A DNA stretch of 64,000 nt from Citrobacter europaeus. Its GTDB lineage: Bacteria; Pseudomonadota; Gammaproteobacteria; Enterobacterales; Enterobacteriaceae. Of the stretch, positions 23,911-33,397 are shown one piece after another (position 1 is the stretch's first letter; each line of letters opens with the position of its first letter). A model generated the notes under the pieces. That model saw only the letters and a list, made by a program, of their open reading frames with translations. It was not told the origin of the DNA and searched no databases. The translations under genes were made by a program, and so were the position numbers. The stretch lies in contig CP083650.1 in assembly GCA_020099315.1 (NCBI GenBank), positions 4,030,001-4,094,000 on the forward strand, given 5' to 3'.

Positions 23911-25241
23911 GATTCGATCCTCCCAATTCCACGGTCGGGACTCACCCAACGCGCCCTGCCGCGTTTGCGTTTGAGCATGACTTTCGGGAAAGCGACCAGC
24001 GTGGTGAACAGGCTTAGCATCCAGTACACCACCGGAAACCAGATAATCCAGAACAACGACGCGCCAATGCCTTTTTCGTAGCGCCGCTCAATCATCAGGC
24101 TCACCGCAAACTGCAGCAAGCACACCACGCCGAGGATAAGTCCGGTAAAGGCCGGCGGGAACAGATGTTGTACATACAGCGAGTCCGGCATCGGGATCAT
24201 CAGCCCTAACAGGAACAACACGATACTGACAGCATAGGCAAACGACCAGGCGGTAGAAAAACAGAACTCAAGAAACAGCGGCCACATGCGGCGGAACTCC
24301 CACGACCACAGGCGGCGCATGTTAACGATAAACACCTCTGCTCCCCCCTGAGCCCAGCGCAGACGCTGCTTCCACAGCCCTCTTAACGTTTCAGGCATTA
24401 AGATCCAGCACAGTGCTCGCGGCTCAAAGAATACTGACCAGTGGCGCAATTGCAGCTTCCAACTGATGTCGATGTCTTCGGTGATCATGTCCGGGCTCCA
24501 GTAACCGACCTCGGCCAGCGCGCGACGACGAAACGCCGCAACCACGCCAGAAACGGTAAAGATCTGCCCATAGACTCGCTGTGTACGCTTAATCAAGCCG
24601 ATAATGGAAGAAAACTCACCGACCTGCACCCGACCGATTAAGGTGGAGCGGGTTCGAATACGTGGATTCCCGGTCACTGCACCGACGCGCGGGAACTGGA
24701 TAAGCGGAGCCACAATATAGGCAACGGCATCACGGTCCAATAACGCATCGCCATCAATACACACCAGGTAATCACTGCGCGCCGCGGCTGCCCCGGTCTT
24801 AAGCGCCAGCGCTTTGCCCTGGTTTTCAGCCAGATGAATCACCCGCAGACTGGGGTATTCCACAGCCAGTTGTTCCAGCACGTCGTGGGTATCATCCGTT
24901 GAACCATCGTTGATGGCAATCACTTCGATGTTCTTATATCGCTGCGCCAGCGCGGCCTCAATGGTTTCACGCGCATTGATCCCTTCGTTAAAACAAGGGA
25001 TCAAAATGGAAACCAGCGGATTTCCCTGTAGCGTCGGCGGCGGCGTGTCATCTCCCCATTTCCAGTGGCGTTCACGGTAAAACCAGAAATAGACCCCGCC
25101 GCTTATCCACAATGCTGACATGAATAAGGGCCAGAAGAAGACAAAGTTCAACATCACTTCACCTGTAAAGACGACAGCCACGCCAAACGGCAGGCTGAAC
25201 ATCAGGCAAAGTATCAGGAAAGCAATAATGCGATCTGTCAT
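23907..25241 (-). CDS. pgaC: Poly-beta-1,6-N-acetylglucosamine synthase
   Basis: Processive family-2 glycosyltransferase that polymerises UDP-GlcNAc and moves the chain across the inner membrane. 444 residues. Helices lie near 5-50 and 320-420; the GT domain has IDGDALLDRD (acceptor/donor aspartates, about 163-172), TEDIDISWKL and the processive-enzyme signature QRLRWAQGG (about 298-306). It overlaps pgaB by four bases (ATGA) and pgaD likewise, so translation of the three is coupled. Confidence 0.95.
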   Translation of the reverse strand: MTDRIIAFLILCLMFSLPFGVAVVFTGEVMLNFVFFWPLFMSALWISGGVYFWFYRERHWKWGDDTPPPTLQGNPLVSILIPCFNEGINARETIEAALAQRYKNIEVIAINDGSTDDTHDVLEQLAVEYPSLRVIHLAENQGKALALKTGAAAARSDYLVCIDGDALLDRDAVAYIVAPLIQFPRVGAVTGNPRIRTRSTLIGRVQVGEFSSIIGLIKRTQRVYGQIFTVSGVVAAFRRRALAEVGYWSPDMITEDIDISWKLQLRHWSVFFEPRALCWILMPETLRGLWKQRLRWAQGGAEVFIVNMRRLWSWEFRRMWPLFLEFCFSTAWSFAYAVSIVLFLLGLMIPMPDSLYVQHLFPPAFTGLILGVVCLLQFAVSLMIERRYEKGIGASLFWIIWFPVVYWMLSLFTTLVAFPKVMLKRKRGRARWVSPDRGIGRIES

Positions 25242-27259
25242 TTTTGCGGGTACCAGTATGAGGAGAACGTCGAGCGAATCTCTGACATCTCAGGTTTGTC
25301 GCTGATGAAATCATCCGGGTAATAGCCGTAGTTACCTGCACCGCTTAATTTCAGTTGGCGCATCCATTCGGCTATTTGTTTTCCGCTGATTTCAGCCTCG
25401 TCCCCGGATTTACGCCAGTCTCGTGCCTGTAGTTCAAACACGGTTTTGTCCAGCGCGCCGGGCGTTTGTGCAACGGCATTCACTAATCTGTCGAGCCAGG
25501 CGTTGGCATCATTAGCCGGGATCTGCTCCATGAATGGCATCGCCATCGGTGCCGTCCAGTCATAGGTATTGAGGAAATCATTCAGATTCTGCGCAAACCA
25601 GGCTTCACTCTCCGGTTCCAGTACCGGCATCGCGTAAATATTGCGCGCAGTTTGCACCTGCGGACCGCGAATATTACGCACCGCCTGGGTCAGCTGTTTG
25701 GTGAAGTCGATCAGCACCTTACTTTTTAGTCGCGTCCAGCGCTCAAACGACTGTGGGTTGCTACGGATTTGCTCAATGCTGCCCGGAAGACCTGCGGCGC
25801 GGTAGGCGGCTACCGCCTCCGGTGACGCATCTTCAAAATCCGTCAGGAAAGCATCGTCGTGGAACAAAATCCCTTTAAAGCTGGCATGCTTCGCCAGGTC
25901 TTCATAGATTTCAGTGATGCGTTTACGCGCTTCGCTGTCCCAGGGAGACAGACGAACATAGTTCTCGCGGTTGATCGCAGTACGGCCCGTTTTCGGATCC
26001 CAGGCGGTTACGCGTGGAATGGAAGCGTCGAGATCGAAAGCCAGAACCGGCATCCAGGCATACACCGTCACCCCTGCCCGCGTTTGTAACTGCCAGGAGA
26101 TATAGTTAAAGAGGTCGGCGCGCATTGGCAGCCAGCGGTTGGGGAAATAGAGCTCGCGAATATTCCCGTCGCCCTGCGGATCGGCGTAGGCTTGCAGGAA
26201 GACATGAGAAATGCGCATGTCATAAACGCGCTGGATAAGCTTGTCGATGTTTCGCTTCTGCTGGGCCGGATCTTTGTCATACACGTAATCCAGATCGACA
26301 TGCATCACGCGCATCGTCTGCGGTTCACGTACCTGCGCAACCTGGCTGGCAAAGCGCTTCAGAGAGGGGTTATCAGAGATCAGCACGCGTGGAATATCGT
26401 CGAGAAACGCGGCATTCGCCAGCCCTTCGTTGAGCGTGAAGGCCATCTTATAGCCATGATCTTTAGCCAGGTTTAACGTTGTGCCGTTGGCCGCGCCGTA
26501 AGGCCAGACCCACGCGCGTGGCGATTTCCCGGTCACCGATTTAATCTTATTGGTGATAAGAGAGATATCCGCGTTTATGCGTCGCGTGTACTGTTCGTCC
26601 GTTTCGTAAGCGCCGGTCTTCTTATCATACAGGCGGTTCGCCACCGCCGGTTCTTTACTTCCCTGCGGGTTGGCTTCGCCACCGAAATGCGAGTTCCAGG
26701 TGTGCGCACCGACTTCCACCAACGGCGATTTGCCCATTTCTTCGACCATTTTCCAGGTGGCAAATTTATCTCGCGCCGTCATTAGCCCGCCAAAATCGAC
26801 CTTTTTGTTGGCGGGGGCATCAACCCAACTCCCTACCGGAGCCCAAAGCGCAGGCCAGTTGTAGGCTTTCAGAAGCGGCCAGACGCGGGTATAAAAACTG
26901 CTATATCCGTCATCAAAGGTGAGCAGTACCGCTTTTTCTGGCAACACGATTTTACCGTCATGGGCGTCCAAAATTTGCTGCACGCTGATCGGGTTATAGC
27001 CATTATCACGCAGCCACGCCATTTGGTCGCTCAACGCGCTGGTGCGCACAGAAAGATAGCGCTGGTCGGCGGCGCCATCCTCAACGTCGTGGTAGCCGAG
27101 CACCAGAAAGCTATTTTTCGGCCACGGATGATCCGCCGTCAGCGGCGTTCTCTGCGCGGGAGGAACATAGCGAGGCGTTGTATTGTGCGCGCTACTGCAC
27201 GCGGTAATCATCAACCAGCCAGCGATTAATGCGCTAAGCCACAGGCATCTTTTCAGCAT
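25238..27259 (-). CDS. pgaB: PNAG N-deacetylase lipoprotein PgaB
   Basis: Outer-membrane lipoprotein that removes some acetyl groups from poly-GlcNAc so it can be exported. 673 residues from MLKRCLWLSALIAGW with lipobox ITAC (Cys21). The N-terminal polysaccharide-deacetylase domain (about 105-310) has TFDDGYSS (Asp116/Asp117) and HTWNSH (His186, His191). The C-terminal domain (about 320-660) is the glycosidase-like PNAG-binding module, with FHDDAFLTDFED. I chose the ATG at 27259 with AAGGA six bases upstream; a TTG two codons earlier is weaker. Confidence 0.94.
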   Translation of the reverse strand: MLKRCLWLSALIAGWLMITACSSAHNTTPRYVPPAQRTPLTADHPWPKNSFLVLGYHDVEDGAADQRYLSVRTSALSDQMAWLRDNGYNPISVQQILDAHDGKIVLPEKAVLLTFDDGYSSFYTRVWPLLKAYNWPALWAPVGSWVDAPANKKVDFGGLMTARDKFATWKMVEEMGKSPLVEVGAHTWNSHFGGEANPQGSKEPAVANRLYDKKTGAYETDEQYTRRINADISLITNKIKSVTGKSPRAWVWPYGAANGTTLNLAKDHGYKMAFTLNEGLANAAFLDDIPRVLISDNPSLKRFASQVAQVREPQTMRVMHVDLDYVYDKDPAQQKRNIDKLIQRVYDMRISHVFLQAYADPQGDGNIRELYFPNRWLPMRADLFNYISWQLQTRAGVTVYAWMPVLAFDLDASIPRVTAWDPKTGRTAINRENYVRLSPWDSEARKRITEIYEDLAKHASFKGILFHDDAFLTDFEDASPEAVAAYRAAGLPGSIEQIRSNPQSFERWTRLKSKVLIDFTKQLTQAVRNIRGPQVQTARNIYAMPVLEPESEAWFAQNLNDFLNTYDWTAPMAMPFMEQIPANDANAWLDRLVNAVAQTPGALDKTVFELQARDWRKSGDEAEISGKQIAEWMRQLKLSGAGNYGYYPDDFISDKPEMSEIRSTFSSYWYPQK

Positions 27260-27268
27260 GAACAATCC

Positions 27269-29731
27269 TTAAAACCTGACATTTAAATCGAAAGCGAGGG
27301 AGATATTCCGCTCACGTTTACCGTCGTAGGGGCGTTTATCCCAAATCAGCATCACCCCACCATCTACGACGTTGTTCCATTTGAGCCGTTGTCCATATCC
27401 CACCTGAACGATGGCACCAGCGTCCTGGCCTTGCTGCCAGTAGCCACCGACACCTGCCAGGCCTTGCTGAGTCCAGACGGTGTCATAGTGGCGGTAAAGA
27501 ACCTGCTCCGCGCTCAGGCCCGGAACAACGGAAAAATCACTCTTCGGGTTGTAATACGGCACATTCTCTTTGGTGTTAGTGCTCCCGCCGATGCCTGGGG
27601 TAAAGTCCAGAGTGAAGCGCGGCGTCGTCCACATGCGTTCTTTTCCGCTGAGTCCGTATTCGATGCGATCGTTACCATCTGAGAAATGTGATGCGGCGAA
27701 CGACAGTTGATATTCACGTCGTTCGTTTTGATACCAGCGGACAAACATATCGCCGCCGTTGGCATACACGCCGCTACGCAGCGCGCGCAGTGGCGTATTA
27801 CGCGACAAACGCTCGGCCGAACCGCCTACGCGCCAGTTGTCATTGAAGTCATGCCAACCGGAAAGACGTCCACCAATCTTCTGACCATCGCCATAATTTC
27901 GGCCAGACACTTCCATTTCCGCCCAGTAATCACGGGAAGTCCATTCCGCGCCTGCCGCCAGATCGCGGCTGATCCCCTTCCCTTCTTCAAATTCACCGGT
28001 AGCAAAGTTGAATCCGGTAAACAGTCGCCAGTTGTCGTTAATTGGCGGGGAGTAAATCGCCGTGTTGATGTTGAAATCATTCTTACCGCTGACCGGGCTA
28101 TCGGACGAGATCCCCTGCGTGCCGCTAATACGCACTTCCGACATTTTGTGGACATCACGAATACGCGCGAGGCGCAGCGTCGCTTCATCATCCGGGCTAC
28201 GGGCGATAACGTCATCCGTCAGTTCATCGGCTTGCTTCCACTCCTGGAGATCCAGCGCAACGTAAGCCTGCTGACGCTCCAGCTCCAGGTTGCTTGGCTC
28301 AATCACTTCCGCAAGCTTCAACTCTTTCTCCGCCGCATGTGGCAAGCCACGCGCTTCAAGTACAGAGGCATAAGATATGCGCAGTCCCTGGTTACCTGAG
28401 CCTGTTCGCGCCAGATGCTCTGCGAGCTTTTCTGCCTCTGGCAATTCATTGGCAGCAATATGATATTGCGTCAGCAGCGACTGTCCGAGCAGCCAGTTAT
28501 CGTTAGGCTGCGGCGTTGGCGAACCATAGATACGTCGCAGGTACGGACTCTCTTTGATTAAGTTTTCGGCCTGCTTTTTAGCAGCATCAAAGTTTTCATT
28601 ATCGATATGCGCGTAGAACAGATCCTGTTGATCCTCTGGGCCGAGCGGCATAACAGGAATCGGTCCGTTCGGATAGTAGATGCTCATCAGCATCGCTTCG
28701 GTTTTTTCTGGCTGGCGCTCGCTTAACCATGCCGATGCTACCCAGCGTTTTGCGTAGTTTGGCACTTCGCCGCTTGCAGACAGCGATTCGTATTCATTAA
28801 TCACTTCAGAAGTACGTTTACGAACCAGCAAAGCGCCCATGCGGTCAATTCTCGCCCGACGAACATCATTCTGCGCGGATGGTTCATCCTTCCAGGCAGC
28901 CAGTAACTGGTCATAACGGGCCAGGGCTTTATCCGCCACGATAAACCGTTCTTCTTCATTCCGCGCGGACGTATAGGAGGAACGTACCATTTCGGCGGCA
29001 GCATCAAGTTCAAGGCGACGCTTCACAGGATCTGCTGTAGGTACTACCTCCGCCATATTTAGAGCGGGCCCGGAAACGCGGTTTGCTGACAGAGCAGATA
29101 GCAGCGTGGATTTTGCATTTTTATTATCTGGATCAACGTCATCTGCCTGGCTGGCAACCAACAGCGCGTCCCAGTTTTTCCCCTGGGAATGATAGACATA
29201 GGCAAGTAACGCGTCGGAGTCTGCGCCCGGATGCGCCTGTGCCCATTTATTCGCTTCAGTAAGGGCTTGCTGGTTGTAGCGAGCATCCGCCAATGTCATT
29301 ATCCAGCCGGTACGTACGTCAACGTTGTCAGGTTCTTCCTGTAAAACGCTTTCCCATACCGCCAATGAATCATTCCAGTTTTTCTGGTTACGGTACGCAC
29401 GAGCAGCGGCGACTTTGCCGCGCGCAGGCACTTCCATCTGCCCACGATAGCGCTGCCAGATTGCAATGGTGGTTTTATCGTTGTTCTCAACCCAACTGGA
29501 AACTTGCAGCCAGTCGGCAACCTGATTTGGCGATAGCGCGCTTTGCTTTCCCTGATCCTCAAGATAGCGCAATAACGGCGCACTATTACCACTTCGCGCT
29601 TCAATAACCAAAGCGTCATAATCTGATACCGCTGCAGAGATTTGCATAGGAAAAAGAACGCTTGCCGTAAATAAACAGCTTAAAGACTTAAAACGTTTAA
29701 TGAAGTTGGCATGTCGACGCATACTTAACAT
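27269..29731 (-). CDS. pgaA: PNAG outer-membrane porin PgaA
   Basis: Outer-membrane secretin for poly-GlcNAc: signal peptide to about residue 34 (ending ISA), tetratricopeptide repeats in the periplasm (about 35-500) and a C-terminal beta-barrel of about 300 residues ending in VRF, the aromatic end of outer-membrane proteins. 820 residues from the ATG at 29731; MRRHAN four residues in is an alternative. First gene of pgaABCD, nine bases before pgaB. Identity with E. coli PgaA is moderate but the order pgaA-pgaB-pgaC-pgaD and the domain layout are exact. Confidence 0.93.
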   Translation of the reverse strand: MLSMRRHANFIKRFKSLSCLFTASVLFPMQISAAVSDYDALVIEARSGNSAPLLRYLEDQGKQSALSPNQVADWLQVSSWVENNDKTTIAIWQRYRGQMEVPARGKVAAARAYRNQKNWNDSLAVWESVLQEEPDNVDVRTGWIMTLADARYNQQALTEANKWAQAHPGADSDALLAYVYHSQGKNWDALLVASQADDVDPDNKNAKSTLLSALSANRVSGPALNMAEVVPTADPVKRRLELDAAAEMVRSSYTSARNEEERFIVADKALARYDQLLAAWKDEPSAQNDVRRARIDRMGALLVRKRTSEVINEYESLSASGEVPNYAKRWVASAWLSERQPEKTEAMLMSIYYPNGPIPVMPLGPEDQQDLFYAHIDNENFDAAKKQAENLIKESPYLRRIYGSPTPQPNDNWLLGQSLLTQYHIAANELPEAEKLAEHLARTGSGNQGLRISYASVLEARGLPHAAEKELKLAEVIEPSNLELERQQAYVALDLQEWKQADELTDDVIARSPDDEATLRLARIRDVHKMSEVRISGTQGISSDSPVSGKNDFNINTAIYSPPINDNWRLFTGFNFATGEFEEGKGISRDLAAGAEWTSRDYWAEMEVSGRNYGDGQKIGGRLSGWHDFNDNWRVGGSAERLSRNTPLRALRSGVYANGGDMFVRWYQNERREYQLSFAASHFSDGNDRIEYGLSGKERMWTTPRFTLDFTPGIGGSTNTKENVPYYNPKSDFSVVPGLSAEQVLYRHYDTVWTQQGLAGVGGYWQQGQDAGAIVQVGYGQRLKWNNVVDGGVMLIWDKRPYDGKRERNISLAFDLNVRF

Positions 29732-30561
29732 ATCTGCCCTTATAACTTACATCAGAGTAAAAATAAGCGTTTTCAATAGATTACGGTCAATCCCTGACGG
29801 TTGCCGACCATGTAACATGCACTATCGCTTATTTCGTAATAGGGTTATGAAGCAATTAATTCTTTCGTATTATTGACTACCCGAGCCTCGTCCTCTAATC
29901 GTTGGAAAGGAGGCGTAAACTCAAAAATTTTATCACTCAGCGTAGTTCGTGGCTATGTGATAAGAAAATTCTTAGACAAAAAAAGTATTTTAGACCAAAT
30001 TTTCCTAATACTCTTGGGATTGAATTCTGGATTTAGATTAAGTTTGCATGACGAAACCTTGTGCTGCTGATAACTATTGCTGGTTAGCATAGCTACACCG
30101 CGCAACTGTTTGCATGGTAACTATTTTGCGAGATGGATAGAGAAAAATCTGATATGTGCACTCTGCTAAGAATAAAGATAACAATATACGTAATATAACT
30201 TAATTTCCGTCCTCAAACAGGACCAATAAGATGAAAATAAGGATACAGTTGCGAGAAGAATTAGGTACAGTAAAAATCCAATGAAATCAAACGAGTTTTT
30301 TAATCCATGAGTGAAACCTACCATAATTGGTATTTTGATATTCGACAGAATACCTGCACGAGAAATTGTGTTTTGCTCTACTCGGGAATGTATTTATCAA
30401 CCTTGTGTATTATTGACGATATCAACCACAAACAACTTTTTAACCCTACAGATAGCAAGCTTAATTTTATTGAGCGTAGCGCTCTCAGCATAATTTTTTG
30501 CACTTACCTTCCCTTCAGCCTTTCAGGTAATCTTGACTAAGACGCCAACAGGGACTGAACA
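29732..30561. other. AT-rich gap upstream of pgaA
   Basis: 830 bp between pgaA (minus) and a plus-strand acetyltransferase. It must hold the pgaA promoter and leader. I see several stops in all frames, short ORFs without family resemblance, and a small hairpin GTCCT/AGGAC near 30211. I could not identify a CsrA-site array like that of E. coli, but cannot exclude one. Confidence 0.5.
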
Positions 30562-31098
30562 ATGAAAATCGTTAACGCAGAAGAAGAGCACATCCACGCC
30601 ATACGCGATATCTACGCCCATCATGTTATTCACGGTACCGGCAGCTTTGAAACTGACCCGCCGGATACCCGCGAGATGCTGGCACGTCTGGAAAAAATCC
30701 GCAGTCTGGGACTGCCGTGGGTTGTTGCGCTGCAGGAAGATAAGGTCATAGGGTATTGTTATCTCACTCGCTATCGCGAGCGTTATGCCTACCGCTATAC
30801 CCTCGAAGATTCGATTTACATTGACCCGACGGCACAGCGTCAGGGGGCGGGAAAAGCGTTGCTCCGCCATGTCATTGACTGGGCCGAAACGCACGGTTAT
30901 CGGCAGTTGATCGCCATCGTCGGCGACAGCAATAATCAGGGATCGCTGAAGGTCCATCAACAGGCCGGATTTACGCAAATCGGCACGCTAAAGAACATTG
31001 GCTTTAAACATGGACTCTGGCTTGATACGGTATTACTGCAACGCAACCTGGGCGCAGGCGACAGCACCCTACCAGCAGATTCCGGTGCCGCTATTTAA
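30562..31098 (+). CDS. GNAT acetyltransferase of the phosphinothricin/methionine-sulfoximine (PAT/MnaT) type
   Basis: 178 residues. The N-terminus has the PAT-family pattern IRDIYAHHVIHGTGSFETDPPD and the acetyl-CoA binding motif IYIDPTAQRQGAGKALL (about 90-106), then IGDSNN-type VGDSNNQGSLKVHQQAGF. Members acetylate phosphinothricin, methionine sulfoximine or related amino acids. Cytoplasmic. It stands alone between the pga and Vi blocks and is convergent with vexE; the C-terminal tail (AGDSTLPADSGAAI) is extra. No specific symbol assigned. Confidence 0.87.
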   Translation: MKIVNAEEEHIHAIRDIYAHHVIHGTGSFETDPPDTREMLARLEKIRSLGLPWVVALQEDKVIGYCYLTRYRERYAYRYTLEDSIYIDPTAQRQGAGKALLRHVIDWAETHGYRQLIAIVGDSNNQGSLKVHQQAGFTQIGTLKNIGFKHGLWLDTVLLQRNLGAGDSTLPADSGAAI

Positions 31099-31283
31099 CA
31101 CTACTTAGGGATGACTTCAGGATACTGCCCTCTGGTAACCCACAGCTAAATTTGTGTGACCCAAGCGCATAGTAATGCCTCCTGTCATCCGGCCAATATG
31201 TCGTACATTCAGACCAACAGAATAACAATCCCGGCATAACGTAGTTATTATTTAATTCTCAAATAGTTAAGCCTGTTAGAACG

Positions 31284-31316
31284 AAAAAAGCACCCGAACG
31301 TTAATGAACGGATGCT
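31284..31316 (-). terminator. Rho-independent terminator of the Vi operon
   Basis: On the minus strand AGCATCCG pairs with CGGGTGCT (one G-T pair), followed by six T. It lies 80 bp past the vexE stop and closes the tviB-vexE transcript. Confidence 0.75.
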
Positions 31317-31395
31317 TTAAAAATACACTCACTCAGTTTTACTTAGCGGGCGGTCCCACCTGATGCGTCATAAGCATCGTAGGACTGACGTCTTT

Positions 31396-33378
31396 TCAGC
31401 CCGAAGTTGATTCATCCCTACGCGTGATGTTTCGCCAAATCCCTCCCGAAAGTCTCAGGTTTTCCGGACCGCTTTTCAGGATTTGAGTAACACATTTAAG
31501 GTAATTGTCCTTCCAGCGAGCAATGAAAGAAGACTGACTTTCGAATCTATGCGGAGAGACCATTTTCTCCAGCACAAAATGGATGCGCCCGTCTCGCCAA
31601 ACCGGAACACCAAATACGGTTGGCAAGTGCATTTTCCAGGCAAGGCGAGAGCAAAAGGAAGAGTAGGTAATCTGCTGACCGAAAAAGTCGATAGTCGGCG
31701 CACTCAAATTCAGCGCACCGTCTATCGCCACCACAAGCGACTGCCCACTATGTAAGGTCTGCATGCATGCCCTGACCACGTCCGCTTCGCTTTTATCGCT
31801 AACCGAAATCAATCGCTCACCGTAGCCCCCTTTGAGCACGCCAGGAGTGGAAGCCACCCATTTGCTGTTCATCTCCAGCAAAGACAGGATCATCGGCCCG
31901 GCATACATTGCGCCCAGATGAGCCGAGACAATAATGCAGCCACGCTGATCGAGCTGCAGCCCTCGGAAAAACTGCTCAACATGCGATATATCGGCCAATC
32001 GGTACATGGGTTCGTCGGCCTGCTCTCCTCGGCATTCAAGCCAGTCGAGGAGAAAATTATCTGCAAGATAGCCCCACTTCGCTCGGCGCTCCCATTCATG
32101 GCGCTCGATACCTGACTGTTTGCCGGCAATTTCCCATGCCCAGTCAAGGCGCTCATGCGGCAGGTTAACGGCGGAAATTTTCCCATCAAGCGCCAACAGC
32201 CCCTCCTCGAATGACTGAGGCAGATGATTTCCCCTGGCCCGAACATAGTGTGCAAAAACGTTTTCCGCTTCGCTTGTTTTCCCCGCCTGTAACAACGCCG
32301 CCGCGGCATAACGGTTCCATTTGCTCGTAACCCCTTTTTCCTTTGCCAGTTGTACAAATTGATCGCTGGCAGCAGCGTATTGCCCCACCTGACGCAGCGC
32401 TCGAGCATACATTGCTCTGACATAATGAAGTGCAGGATGACAAGCGAGCGACTGTTGCAGCAACGGAATGGCTTTCTCGTTCTGACCCGTTCTGATTAAG
32501 GCATCGGTATACAGGGTCACGATACGCAAATTATCAGGGGTAAAACGTAGAGCATGACGCCAATGCTCAGCGGCCTGAAGCTTCACTTCCTGGCTGCGGC
32601 CGGATTGATAGCAGGCAAGCCCCAGGCTACGACGCAGCGCAGCGCCATCTAACCCACGGGCTAATGCGGATTCTCCAGTCTGAATGGCTTCCTGATATTT
32701 GCCAACAGCGCAGAGCGTATCAATCGCCAGACCCGCCGACTCCTGCTTTTCTAAAGCGAAGAAAGGGAGCAATGCGCAGGCCAGGTCATAATCGCCTGGT
32801 AGGGGGCTTTTATTTAAGAAACTGAGGCAGGTCGCAATCATATCTACCCGTGGGGGAACTTCCTGCGCCTGAATTCTGGCCAGCGAGATTGCCTGTTGCC
32901 CTTTATCCGCCAGAGTCAAGCTGCGCAAATGGAGCGCAAAAATTTTGCTGTTACCAGAAAAAACGAGCCGTGCCCGCTCGGTTAAATCAGCAACAGTCGT
33001 ATATTGTTTACTTTTAAGCAGTGCGCTTGCGACCAGCAGAACATCATCCGGCTGGCACGCATTCACCGCCAGCAGTTTGTTAACCACCTGTAGTACAGTG
33101 TCCCGATGATGTGATGCCAGCGGCGAAATAACCCATCGTCGCAATAAATTACGACTATTCCTTGCCGTCAGCACACGGTCGGACAATAACGCCATCCCGG
33201 CATCTGTTTCATCTTTACGTAAACACGCAATGGCGAAGATAATAATATTCTGCTCATTTCCGGCACTATCGAGCACTTTTTCAGGATGCTGAGCAAAATA
33301 GCGGTATAGCCCATCCCAATCCTCTTGTTTGAGCAGGGTGGTAGGCGATATTTTTTCACATGTAGAGAGCAAGCTCAT
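31396..33378 (-). CDS. vexE: Vi polysaccharide export protein VexE (acyltransferase of the lipid anchor)
   Basis: 660 residues. The N-terminal ~400 residues are tetratricopeptide-like repeats; the C-terminal part (about 440-650) resembles LpxL/HtrB-type acyltransferases, with IIVSAHLGAMYAGPMIL providing an H-containing active-site motif (HLGAMY instead of HxxxxD) and VVAIDGALNL later. Published work on Vi shows VexE is needed for the acylated reducing end that holds the capsule on the cell. It is last gene of the operon, 19 bp after vexD. Confidence 0.92.
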   Translation of the reverse strand: MSLLSTCEKISPTTLLKQEDWDGLYRYFAQHPEKVLDSAGNEQNIIIFAIACLRKDETDAGMALLSDRVLTARNSRNLLRRWVISPLASHHRDTVLQVVNKLLAVNACQPDDVLLVASALLKSKQYTTVADLTERARLVFSGNSKIFALHLRSLTLADKGQQAISLARIQAQEVPPRVDMIATCLSFLNKSPLPGDYDLACALLPFFALEKQESAGLAIDTLCAVGKYQEAIQTGESALARGLDGAALRRSLGLACYQSGRSQEVKLQAAEHWRHALRFTPDNLRIVTLYTDALIRTGQNEKAIPLLQQSLACHPALHYVRAMYARALRQVGQYAAASDQFVQLAKEKGVTSKWNRYAAAALLQAGKTSEAENVFAHYVRARGNHLPQSFEEGLLALDGKISAVNLPHERLDWAWEIAGKQSGIERHEWERRAKWGYLADNFLLDWLECRGEQADEPMYRLADISHVEQFFRGLQLDQRGCIIVSAHLGAMYAGPMILSLLEMNSKWVASTPGVLKGGYGERLISVSDKSEADVVRACMQTLHSGQSLVVAIDGALNLSAPTIDFFGQQITYSSFCSRLAWKMHLPTVFGVPVWRDGRIHFVLEKMVSPHRFESQSSFIARWKDNYLKCVTQILKSGPENLRLSGGIWRNITRRDESTSG

Positions 33379-33397
33379 CGTTTTTCCTTAATAAGCT

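Noticed and set aside
30307..30540. 77-codon ORF upstream of the acetyltransferase
   Set aside because: AT-rich, odd composition with scattered cysteines, weak ribosome site and no recognised relative; another overlapping frame is equally open.
31396..33378. VexE as a plain lipid A late acyltransferase gene
   Set aside because: The acyltransferase part is only the C-terminal third, fused to a long TPR region, and the gene closes the viaB order, so VexE is the right call.
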